Below the pieces are notes generated by a model. It was not told where the DNA came from. It ran no database searches and worked only from the letters and a program-made list of their open reading frames with translations. Shown here one piece after another: positions 54,135-64,000 of a stretch of 64,000 nt of DNA. The stretch comes from Anthopleura xanthogrammica (taxonomy: Eukaryota; Cnidaria; Anthozoa; Actiniaria; Actiniidae), in NCBI GenBank assembly GCA_964019055.1, contig OZ025221.1, forward strand, positions 1,972,713 to 2,036,712, read 5' to 3'. Position 1 is the stretch's first letter. Each line of letters starts with the position of its first letter. Made by a program: the position numbers and the translations under genes.

Positions 54135-55560
54135 GACTCTAGCTTAAAAACCAATAATAAATATAATATATTTTTTCACACTTTGATAATTTATTGTTTT
54201 TTACAGACAGCGCAAAAAAATTGCAAACTATATAATATTACCATATTCTTGACCACTGTGAATTGAATTTACCCAATATTTTATACATAAACTGTTTAAG
54301 GATCGAGGTAAATTTTTCCGATTTTGACGAGAAATAGAGATATGTTTAATTGTTTGTCTTTTCTTTTCTGTGATGTTTGTGTATTGTTTTTGCTTTTTGA
54401 TATTTTTTCATGTGCAGAAAATTAAATAATCATTGCTGTTTTTTCCTTTATTCTAATTAAAACATATAGCATCTTTAACATCCTTACAGCTTTTTTACAT
54501 ATACACTTGTGCTAATATATTATTACTATTATACTATTAATAAATACTTTATAAAGTTTCTTTTATAGCTTGGAATTTAGTCAGGTGGTAATGCTTATTG
54601 TTCATTTTTCCCGGCAATTTAATATTCAATCCTTTCATATATAGTATTTTTTTTTTATCTTAAAAGATATGCTTTAAAACCATTGATTTCCAACTGACTT
54701 CAATTAAGCCTTTCTCTATAACCATATGATTTAAATAAGAGTAATAAAATATTAATAAATAGGGAAAGTTTTGAAGAAGAACGAGGCCCTACAATTAGCA
54801 AAGTTAAACTTAATACTGGCAAAATGACATTAAACTCTTCAAGCCATGTTGAAATTTCAGAATATAACTTAGCAGACACTTCACAATTGATAAATAAATG
54901 TTCGATGGTTTCGATATACTTGTTACAGAGAGAATATAACTGAGTGTCTTTGAGTTTATGTGAAATAGATCGATCCTTATATTTGATATAAACAATTCAT
55001 TAGGAAAGGAGAGGGGGCATATGTTATATCTATTGCTGTATGTGTGATGCTTTAGTGTTTGAATACTCTTTCTGCTTCTCACGGAGTTGATGAATGTGTA
55101 TTCAAACACTATTCTGCATCATTTTCAGTTTTTCAATTTATCTTATTTATGATTTTATTTTTCTTATCTTAAGGAGAGTAGTTTTTACATGGGAATTCAG
55201 GTCCCCCCCTACTACTATCCAACCCTTTTTTTTCTCCCTGTTTTAATGTATATTCATTTATTTCAGTTCTTTAATGGTATAAAGTATTATTAAACTTAAA
55301 CTTAGTCTATATTGACCATCTATCGTGTCTATAGTTGTTGAGCTAAACAAGCAAGTAGGCCTTGCTCCAATCAATAACATTGTTATTTAAAGTGCACATA
55401 ACCTATTTTTCAATGTCTTCAATACTGATTTTACATGAAGTAAATAGTCGAATGGTAAAATATTTCTTGATTTGAGTGATGCGTCTTTAAGATATGAAGG
55501 TTTATACTTCTTACATGGTAATGACTGTGACGTAAGGTAAGGTATTTTAGTGTATTTGTT
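53079..55560. other. 5' flank of vWA copy B, with repeats
   Basis: 53100-53400 is the duplicated promoter-proximal flank shared with copy A. 53500-53680 is another copy of the interspersed GATCGAACCCTG repeat. 53880-53930 is TTAGTTTAG-rich. 54073-54132 is (ATT)n following AATAAAGATATT, resembling a LINE or SINE tail. 54180-54450 is again shared with the copy A flank. No exon is supported. Confidence 0.5.
54073..54132. repeat. (ATT)n microsatellite
   Basis: About twenty perfect TTA units follow CAATAAAGATATT, the usual position of a retroposon tail. Confidence 0.9.
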
Positions 55561-55568
55561 GTAACCGC

Positions 55569-55634
55569 CACCCGGTTAGCTCAGTTGGTAAGAGCGTCGG
55601 TCTGTTGTGCGGGAGGTCGTGGTTCGAATCCCGG

Positions 55635-55690
<56 letters not shown>

Positions 55691-55698
55691 CACATCTA

Positions 55699-55751
<53 letters not shown>

Positions 55752-56030
55752 TGTCTCCCAACCCTTCCTTAACCTGTAAATGGGGGACATAAAAGAACCT
55801 GTTGAATTATTCGTGTAAGAGTAGGGGATTGTCTCCCGGTTCAACAGCCTATCCCAATTTGGAGGCATAACGCTAATTACTAACAATTCACTCATGATTG
55901 TAAGCTGCACGGCTGCTAATAGCGCCTTAATATGCAGCCCGTAAAGTCCTCCACTGTGTAAAAAATTGTAAAGCGCATTGAGACGATGTGAAATGCGCTA
56001 TATAAGAACCCATCATTATTATTATTATTA
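55569..56030 (+). mobile_element. Full-length tRNA-derived SINE, about 460 bp
   Basis: The head has A box TAGCTCAGTTGG (55577-55588) and B box GGTTCGAATCC (55621-55631). A unique body follows, then a 3' domain with TGTAAAGCGCATTGAGACG and GCGCTATATAAG, ending in (ATT)n. The anticodon arm and acceptor stem do not pair, so it is not a tRNA gene. The truncated heads in the 27-36 kb array belong to this family. Confidence 0.85.
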
Positions 56031-56129
56031 ACTGTTAAAAGGTCATACCATTATCCACTGCACTTATTTTAAAAGCATCTTAGTGAGGTGGTACTCTTCT
56101 CAACTCGAGGTACTCTTCCCTGGCTAGCG

Positions 56130-56678
56130 TTTACACATGACATCATTGGGTTTCTTATTTTACAACCCTCCCCTCCCTTGTGCTGTTGTGGTTCTTTAGC
56201 TTACAGAGAGCTCCCTCAAGTCCATTGCTATTCTAAAACGCACCGAGACTCGTGAGAAAAGTGTCGCATATGAACTAAGGAATAATAAAAGTTTTCTTTT
56301 TCAGAAGAAGAATTAATGTGCTACTCTAAAAAGAATTGGTGTCCCCCTTCTTTTTGTATGACAAACTAATGGAGCCTTTTCTTACCCTGACCAAAACTAT
56401 TTACATGGACCCAGAATCCTTCGATCCCCCATGTAATGAATAAGAATGGTCCCTATCAAGGAGAAATCAAATAAATGACATGTATTTAGATTTATCTTTC
56501 ATTTTAATTCATGTATTAGAATATTACATTACCCAAGCACCTTACTTAATCAAAATTAGAAATATTTTTCATGGATTAAAATCGGTTTTATTATACTACT
56601 AAAATATTTCCATTTTCTTTCCTTTCACACCTTGCTAAAATCATGTATTCATGAGCAAAGTCGCCTTTGATGCGAGTT
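56130..56678. other. 3' flank of vWA copy C, shared with copy A
   Basis: 56160-56400 aligns with 38400-38640 (GTTGTGGTTCTTTAG, CTAAAACGCA, CCCCCTTCTTT), so the duplicated segment extends at least 500 bp beyond the stop. A minus-strand AATAAA lies at 56587-56592, about 90 nt after the stop of copy C, and is the likely poly(A) signal. Confidence 0.55.
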
Positions 56679-59600
56679 TCAGGCTACGATTAGGTTGAGA
56701 ATTTGACCTGTTTCAACCCGAGACGTCCTTCCTTTGATGGTGACAGCGACAGGATACCCTTTACCGGGCGTTGCACTTGATGGAGCTGTGAACCACAGAA
56801 TGAATCGACGACTGCGGTTTCTGTAGACTCTTACGCGTTGGTTACGTCTTGTTGTGGCATAGCGCTTCGGATCGTTAACGGACACGTCGAAGGTTTCAGT
56901 TGGGCCCACATTGAAGATCAATAGAATGACGTACATGCGTCTTCCTCTGGGAATGGTCAGTTGGCCGTCTTTGGCTTTGTAGACGCGAATGAGGGCAGTG
57001 GTTGCTCGGATTGTTTTTCTGGATGAGCGTTCAAAGCCGTTTCCTGCTTTGGTTCGACCTTTCATTCTGAGTTTGAATGGCGTCGAGGGTGGAGTAAATG
57101 ACACGAGGAAATGAGCATTGTCCTTGGATGGACTGCGGGGTGTCATGGCGACTGTCTTCAGTACTCTTCCGTTTCTGCTGTCGATGAGTTCAAGGCTGAG
57201 GCTGTTTCGCTGAATCCTTTCGGCTCCTGCTACCGTTATGATGGCGTTGGCGCGTTGTCCTACAAGTTGCAAACAAATATAGAATATATTCGCATACAAA
57301 TAAATAATGATATGATGAAGGTAAGAAGAGGAAGAAGGACAACAAGAGCAACAAGCAGCAGCAGAAGGAGAATAACATTGACAACAATGTTTAATATCAT
57401 CTTCATCATCAACAAAAACAACAACAACAAGAGCAAGAAGCAGCAAAACAATAACGCCACCGACACTGCCAACGACAACAACAAACGTGCTGATGAAATC
57501 AATAAAGAAGACATAACATTTGTACATAGTTAATGGAGTGGAATGGTTTGGAAACCTATTGTTCTAGGTTTTTGTTTGATTTTTTCTATTGTTATATGAC
57601 TTTGACCATGCACAGAGAAGAAAAAGTTGCAGCGTTTGTTCAACGTAAATTAGGGAAAATGGACGATTTTTTTCTGAAAAATGTTATAAAATAGAAGATA
57701 TTTCTTATTTAATTCTGGATGATAGAGATTAATTGTTTACTGAAAAGGGCAATCACCTTTTTGAACGCTTTCTTATTTATCATCTAGTCACTTAACTTTA
57801 TCTGCGCGGAATTATTTATCCTCTTCTTTGTAATCTTAGAATGAAAATGTTAAACTTTCAAAATGTTCGTACATGAAAATAGTACGGAAACTAGTATTTT
57901 CAGCCACACTTGCTTTGGTTCATTGTGCACGGTCAATTTCACGTGATGGTACGTTTCAACATCGCTCGCCAAACAAAAACCTAGAACAATAGGTTTCCAG
58001 CTCGAAACTAAGTCTCGGCTCTAGGACAAAATCCGAGGTTTCCTTTCGATTGCTGAATAATAACAGCAGTTAAACAGCTTAAAGATACCTCCATGTTTCC
58101 CCGTTAAAGTTCGCAAAATGCCCTGACTTCGGGGCTTGATATCTTTGCAAAGAATAAGCCAAATCCCGTAGTTGAAACGCCATTTTGAAGAGCAACTCTC
58201 GACCGGGGCACACAATTGCATATTTGGTCCGAATATTCATTGGGACCCCCAGAAAATAGCGCCCAAATAATTGTACCATCGCAGGAAGGTCCCTAAGCCC
58301 GCGTATGAATCAGAAATGTCAGCGTCTTTACTAAACTTGCGGGAACTTTTGAAAAACGCGCGAGTTTCTACTAAAAAAAATTCTAAGATAAAGTCGAGAT
58401 GGGCCTTAATCTTGATTCCCTTGTTTAAATATCTTCGATAGAGTAGGGTTTTTTTGTTTCCACTTATTAAACGCATGCGCAATGTCGCGGTTTTCTGGCG
58501 ATGATAATTTTGGAAGGATTAATTCGCCGTTACCTGCAAGTGGCTGATTGATGGGAATGATGTTTCTTCCTCTTCTCTTTGACACCATTACGAAGTAGTA
58601 ATCAAAATCAATGTTTGAGTCACTGGATCCTCTGACAATATAGTGGTACTTGCCAGCACTTGCAGCAACGGACAGAGTCCATCGTCCAGGAGTTGGATTA
58701 ATGAGCTCATAAACAGCAGCACGGTACAGAGAGATCTTTCTTCCAGTGAACCTTCGACCGGACGGATCCCTGAGGACTATGATGGGGTTGGAGTTTTGGG
58801 TGGAAACTGAGATGATCATCTTCTTTACAGAATCGTCTACAAGGATAACATTGCTTCTCGGGACTGCACGCTTTTTACTCCAGGGGCCTCCATCACTTCC
58901 ATCAGACATGCAAACGCCAGAGTTTCGTAAGGATAATTTGGTGATGCTTTCCAATTTCCTTATCTCTCTGGATCCTACCAATCGAAGGATCATTCCACAG
59001 GTTTCTCGGGCAACTTTGACAAAAGGTGCGAACGACGAAGCAGTCGAAGTAGTGAAGAAGTTGATGTTGACACCAAAATCTCTTGCGGAGCCTATCAGGG
59101 TTTTAATGTTGTCTTTAGTATGGTCTTTTGCCGTTGCATCTGTGAAGACGTACATTGGTGAGCCTTCTCTTGGGCCTTCCCCCATGGCAGCCAACATCCC
59201 TTGGAATGTCAGTTCTGGATAATCACCTCCAGCGTGAGCTCTTAATTTCTGTAATTCTTTGATGAATTCTGTGCCACTCTCTCTGAATCTCAAGGGGCCG
59301 ATTGCTGGAAATTCAAGAATAATTTTGAAATATCATTATAAAACGATAGATGCTGTTATCATCACACTTGTGAAAGCAACAATGGCGACAACAACAACGA
59401 CAACAACCACAACAACAACAATAAGAGGAGCAAGCGAGCAAATTTCGGAAATGCGCTGCCTGCAAAGCAAGAGATTTGTATAGAGATTTGTCTCACACAA
59501 TTGTTTCAGGGAGGTAGCAAGGATTTTGCCTTTATGGGAGAGGTGGGAAAAACCTGTTTTCAAAACATCAAACATGAGGCAACCAAAAAAACGTCCAACC

Positions 59601-60368
59601 AAAAAAATAACGGCCATGCAACAGGAAGGGGGGAAATATACATCTCTCGAATCAGTGTTGCTTTAGCCTTAAACATCGCTGTGAAACGGAGGACTGAGGG
59701 AGAGAGGGGATAAAGTAAAGTAGACATATATAAACTAAGGTACAATACTTACTAGGATCATTGAAAACCGACAGTATGTAGTTCACCGTCTCTTTTCCTG
59801 CCTGTGTCTTCACAATGGCTGTAGCAATGTCTCTCACGGCACGAATTTCATTCCCCATACTCCCCGTATCATCAATAGCGAACATCAACGTCTTGTAGTC
59901 TTCAACTCCTAATAGCTCACTAAATTTGTCCGGGCCAATTTCCTTCTTGAGTTTATCCAAGTACTGTTTTGCTGTTGAAGGCGAGCGTTTGACTACCCCT
60001 CCGGAACGAGTTGTGAGTGCTTTATAAAGTGCCTTTCCCAAAGTCTCTCTGGCAAATAAGTAACTTCTTTGCTTCAAAGCGATTTTGATATTATTGGTCA
60101 AAGCATCCATTCTTGCTCGACTCAAGAAGTACTTGTTCCCACTTGCCCGAGCTTCAAGGACCGACTTCTCGACTTTATTTAGAACCTCTAGGAAGCTGTT
60201 GGACGGCTTCGTGCGAGTTGGTCGGCTGGCCCCGGAGCCAGCCCCGGTCCCGGGTTTGAGGATGGGAACGAAACGTCGTCGGCGCCTGGAATAGCTTAGG
60301 AATCTTCTTCGTCGGCGGCCGCCTGAGAAACGGACTCTTTTGCGGGAAGATGTAGTAGATATTGAAGG
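56679..60368 (-). CDS. Secreted vWA-domain protein, hemicentin/VWA7-like, copy C (5' exon not found)
   Basis: Exons 60368-59753, 59304-58534 and 57259-56679 are the counterparts of copy B exons 2-4, with identical phases (0/1/1) and no stop. The hinge differs: it is Ser/Arg-rich then Gly/Pro-rich (GTGAGSGASR). MIDAS DDTGSM, GGDYPELTF, YVFTDATAKDH and the C-terminal NVGPTETFDVSV are intact. No exon resembling the signal-peptide exon of copies A and B is visible between 60369 and 63105, and the exon at 60368 has a good acceptor and no upstream ATG. Either the first exon is diverged or farther away, or the copy lacks a secretion signal. The MITE at 60490-61065 stands where the first intron would be. 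Confidence 0.8.
57541..58500. other. Intron 3 of vWA copy C, no internal gene
   Basis: The long intron between exons 59304-58534 and 57259-56679 (about 1.27 kb) contains a CAA/AGCAGC-rich part near 57300-57480, equivalent to the one at 49630-49780 in copy B. Otherwise it is unstructured. GGTTTTTGTTTG (57569) and CAAACAAAAACCTAGAACAA (57971) are inverted over about 400 bp, together with AAACCTATTGTTCTAGG, indicating a MITE between about 57550 and 58000. Confidence 0.5.
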
Positions 60369-60489
60369 CTAAAAAGACAATGTATAATAACATATTAGTT
60401 TTTATTTGGTTTTGCTGTATCAATCGGAAAATCTTAGCTTGGTCAATTGACAGGTGAGACGAATTACAGTTCATTCTCGTGTCCCGTAA

Positions 60490-61065
60490 TAGACCCTTTT
60501 CGAATATCGCGCCGATGACGTCAAACGAGGATTAGCCGTCTTATTATCTATTTCTTACATGGTCGATGGTCGGAGAACCTTTTTATTAATTAAAAACAAC
60601 AATCCATTTGTAACAAATCTTGAAAAAAAAAATTTAGTTAATTTACATGAACTCGCGGAAGAGTCAAAACAACAACGTTTCACTCACAACAACCAGCCAG
60701 CTGATCTGAGAAAAATATTAGCCAATCAGAATTGATAAAATTTGCAAAATTGAGGTGTCATCCTTTGTCAAGCCCAGCGACTTGGGTAACGGTTATTTCT
60801 TTATTCTAATTTTCCCACTCAAAAATGAATGTCAAAGTAAACTTATACAAAATATCAAAAACCTTTCCTGAAAACGTAGATTTACCTTAGATATATATAT
60901 ATATATATCAACTTTTATAAGTCAATTTTCGCAGGCTTCATGGCACCTCAGTTTTGCAGTGACGTCATTTCTACGTCACTATTTCAGATTACCTGGCAGA
61001 GCATAACAGGGTCTATTCATCTATCCTCGTTTGACGTCATCGGCGCCATATTCCAAAAAGGTCTA
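60490..61065. mobile_element. MITE with about 45-bp terminal inverted repeats
   Basis: The left end reads TAGACCCTTTTCGAATATCG then CGCCGATGACGTCAAACGAG. The right end is the inverse: CTCGTTTGACGTCATCGGCG then CCATATTCCAAAAAGGTCTA. TA flanks are present on both sides. The 576-bp body has an (AT)n tract (60890-60910) and no transposase. Confidence 0.8.
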
Positions 61066-63105
61066 TAGAGAGCGTCCACAATATACCTTTCTTAATATTT
61101 ATGCATTAAATCAGTAGCCTCACGTTCATGCAGCACTGACCACATTTAATGTATTCGCATACTTCTATGCACGGGCTTTTGTAATATCAAGAAAGCACGT
61201 TGGAATGCAGCTCAATTTGGCCATAAAGGGCAAAACAATGGTTCCCAATTCTCAGGAGATTGAAATTATTTGATTTTATCCTCCAAATTGAGCTGCTTTG
61301 ACGTCACGTGAAAGGGATTTATAGCTGGGTATTTGTAATAAATTAGCTTGGAACATGCCATTTAATTTTCAAAAATTTTGTCCTTCGGCAAGGAGAATCC
61401 AGCTTTTTATGAACTTTTCGCCACTCCATAAAAATCAAATGAATCAAAAATTTTAACAGGTAAAAAATTCTACCACGCGATGACGTCATTGACACTTTCA
61501 ATAAACAATAAACTTTGGAATGTCAAAGAAAAAATTTAACCAGTGATTATATATATATCCTTGAGAATGGTGCAGGCTGAGCACCGAAACGTCGTGTTAT
61601 ACTCTTTTTTATTTATAACTTTATGTTTTTCAAAATCGCTACTTATAAGATTATATATAGCCATAAAATATATCACATATTATATCCATTAATTCCAAAA
61701 AGGATTTTGTATTCTTAGTATAAGTAACATTTATTTGTTTTTGTTGTTGATGTTTGTTTACTTTTTTTTTCAAAAGAGTTTTTTCGACGATTGAAATCGT
61801 GGTAATTATTACAATGAAATTATGATTATAATTAAGGTGGCTTTCTTGGTGCTTTTAACAGAAAAACTAGAAATGGGTAAGTCTGACGTTTCGACGTCGA
61901 AACTCCTAGATCATTTATTATATATCAAAGTGGAAAAAGTTATTCAGAAACATTTCTTAAGATGTTATTTTAGTTCCCATGAGAGCGGATTCATGATGAT
62001 GTCGAGTTACTTACAGGAAACAAAACCACGTTATTTTTATGTATTTTATTCCTAAATGCTTGAGTTGAAAATATTAACAGTGAGGACACTCGAGCTATGA
62101 ACACGTGATATTTATATATTTTTTTATTTTATGAACTTTCTACTGCTTAAAACCTTCTGAAAATAAACTTATTGTCCAAAATAAATCATATTTCAAATCG
62201 ATTCACACAAGGGATAAAGGAGAAAAAAAGTATGACAAAATCTCAAAGTGTTCACGGTTCGAGTGTCCTCACTGTAATTGGATCGAATGGATTAGGTGCG
62301 ACGGAAGTTCGACGTCTGAATCAATCTAGTAGGAATTTATCGATCTTTGGTCAATCTCAATGGTATTAGGTTTGGCTCATGAGATGTTCGACGTTTGAAC
62401 TGGGTCTTAGCTTTACCTTATACGTAATATAAGCGTAAGATAGAGCGTATTAGAAATAGACCTAGTTGCGAGAAATTTGTGACCAGCTGTACGCGAAGCA
62501 ATTATTTTTAGCTTTTCCAATTTTAATTCCGTTTTTGAAGACATTTTAGCCAATTTTGTCATTTTCAAAACATTTTCGGCGAAAAAATAGCACCAGTTTG
62601 ATAAAATTAAGTTCGATTCATTTTGATTTTGAAAAGTATCATCTGCCCTATCTGTTCCTACATCCTCCCTTTGTGAAATTATCAAAATTTTGATCAATCT
62701 TGTAAGCCCCTTATCCATTAGACATTAATTTGCAATGTGTTATATGTTGCTTCAAAATTGACGTTCAAGCAAATACGCGAATAAAGTTAAATTCGCTAGA
62801 TATAGTGCGCATACATTGAACCCTGAAATGATTAAAGTCAAGGCACGCGGCTAATTTACAAATCGCATTAGAAAAACCCTAGAATCATATGTGATGCGAC
62901 TGTGTCCAGGATTTAGAATTTATTTACAATTTTTACAAACATGGTTTTTTTTTTCGCTTTCAAAGTTTTGTTTTGTTTTTCTGAATTTTGTGAGGGAGAA
63001 CTAATCACTACAACTAGTATTTAAACCTGAGATTTTTTACCTATTTTTTAAGAACCCACATTTTTTGATCGACCAGGTTTCCACCCGGCCCGTATAACTA
63101 GTATT
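61066..63105. other. Intergenic, repeats only
   Basis: Contains a MITE family 1 copy (61192-61325), AT-rich sequence with a GAGCACCGAAACG motif (61587) of a type found near retroelement ends, and a fragment of the GATCGAACCCTG interspersed repeat (62815-62895). Short open frames on both strands have no recognisable motif and no matching splice sites. Confidence 0.5.
61192..61325. mobile_element. MITE family 1 copy
   Basis: AGCACGTTGGAATGCAGCTC begins the left arm, and GAGCTGCTTTGACGTCACGT with GGGATTTATA ends the right arm. The outermost left bases are eroded. Confidence 0.75.
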
Positions 63106-64000
63106 TTAGCTACTTGTCTCCAAACCGCTACCTCGGGTTGTATCAATCTCATTCAAAACAAATGCATTTTGACTACCAATAAAATCATTGTTGGTTTGAA
63201 AACCTAAAGCGATGGAGCATTTTTTCCTCAATTCTTGTATACGAATGCCGTAAATTAATGGATTTGCAACTGAGCTGATGATGACAGCACTAGCTACCCA
63301 TGGCTGGATCTGAAGGATTGCCGAACCTCGCAACTCAAAATCAAGGATATGTCTTAAGATAATAACGATTAGTAATGGAACGAATGAGAATAGAAATACA
63401 CCAACAAGAAGAGCAGCTGTTATGGCTCCTTTGTGGTTTTTCTGGGTGCGTTGGTTATTCATATTCACACTTTGCTGCTGTTGACGTATTTGTCGTTTTT
63501 GCCTTCTTATAGCAGCAAAGATTCGAACATAAAAGTAAATTATACAAATGATTGCGACAGCTCGAAAGATGGTGGCCAGTGAAGTAGGTACCTTCACTAA
63601 GAACGATCCAAAACTGGACAAAATCAAAAAAGATATCACTAGAGAAGCACTGAGAGTCCAAAATCCTAGAGTTGCATAAGTGAGTCTCTTGACTGTGATT
63701 CGTGTTGGGTATTCGTATGGATGGATAATGGCCACATATTTCTCGTATGTGACAAGCAGCAGTTGGTAGGAAGATGCACCAAGGTAAATAAACATGCTGA
63801 AAAAAATGGCACGGTCTATGCCACAGTTTGATGCTTCGTTCTTCAAATGGAGCACTTCTCTGGCGATGAACAAAGGTTGACCAATCAGTCCAACCAGAAA
63901 GTCAGTGAATGCTAAATAAGCCAGGACTATCACACGCTCAACATGAAGAGATGGATTCTTCCAAACAACGAACATAATCAGAGCGTTGAGAAACAAAGTC
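63106..64000 (-). CDS. Class A (rhodopsin-family) GPCR, N-terminus outside window
   Basis: An open frame enters from the right edge inside TM1 (LFLNALIMFVVW, with the conserved Asn) and ends at TAG 63106-63108. TM2 has LAFTDFLVG with the conserved Asp. A Cys precedes TM3 (SNCGID). TM3 ends in YEKYVAI, an E-K-Y version of the DRY motif. TM5 and TM6 surround a Gln-rich loop (RQQQQSV), and TM7 has NPLIY. A Cys (KKCSIAL) after TM7 could be palmitoylated. The second extracellular loop is short and has no Cys, so the usual TM3-loop disulphide is absent, as in melanocortin/adenosine-type receptors. Ligand unknown. The visible part is about 297 residues without introns. Plasma membrane. Confidence 0.88.
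   Translation of the reverse strand, partial: TLFLNALIMFVVWKNPSLHVERVIVLAYLAFTDFLVGLIGQPLFIAREVLHLKNEASNCGIDRAIFFSMFIYLGASSYQLLLVTYEKYVAIIHPYEYPTRITVKRLTYATLGFWTLSASLVISFLILSSFGSFLVKVPTSLATIFRAVAIICIIYFYVRIFAAIRRQKRQIRQQQQSVNMNNQRTQKNHKGAITAALLVGVFLFSFVPLLIVIILRHILDFELRGSAILQIQPWVASAVIISSVANPLIYGIRIQELRKKCSIALGFQTNNDFIGSQNAFVLNEIDTTRGSGLETSS

Noticed and set aside
55569..55642. tRNA gene
   Set aside because: A and B boxes are present, but the anticodon and acceptor stems do not pair and a SINE body with an ATT tail follows.

Overview
The window reads as nuclear DNA of an animal, most likely an anthozoan cnidarian and probably a stony coral (inference). The reasons are AT-rich, intron-dense genes with small exons, many miniature inverted-repeat elements and tRNA-derived SINEs, long tetranucleotide arrays, NACHT-type fragments, and a lineage-type rhodopsin-family receptor. 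No prokaryotic or organellar feature is visible.

Layout. Positions 222-13052 (minus strand) hold at least 21 phase-consistent coding exons of a protein with coiled-coil segments, a long low-complexity middle and a HEAT/ARM-like C-terminal part; the gene runs off the left edge. It is head-to-head with a complete 15-exon DDX47/Rrp3-type DEAD-box helicase (13366-22506, plus strand, 444 aa), and the two share an upstream region of about 300 bp. Positions 23.6-24.9 kb hold decayed transposon parts: a homeodomain-like reading frame, a CxC zinc-binding frame resembling KDZ transposases, and about 155-bp flanking repeats, one pair forming a near-perfect hairpin. Positions 27.2-36.1 kb are a tandem array of about five 1.79-kb units, each with a SINE head and remnants of a P-loop (NACHT-like) reading frame. 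From 38.8 to 60.4 kb there are three minus-strand copies of a secreted vWA-domain gene (hemicentin/VWA7-like): a disabled copy A, an intact four-exon copy B (683 aa), and a copy C open in exons 2-4 whose signal-peptide exon I could not find. Between copies A and B sits an intronless 728-codon frame (42465-44651, minus) with two membrane segments, a perfect 2A ribosome-skipping motif (DIEKNPGP) and, directly after it, a papain-like Cys...Asp-x-His protease-like domain. At the right edge (63106-64000, minus) is a class A GPCR lacking its N-terminus.

The most interesting items are: (1) the membrane-2A-cysteine protease frame, apparently inserted into the vWA duplication after it formed; (2) three separate tandem duplications in the left-hand gene, each containing a 5' splice site; (3) the 1.79-kb array mixing a P-loop frame and a SINE head; (4) a nested TA-flanked MITE. 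Family names rest on motif recognition by eye; no database search was run.
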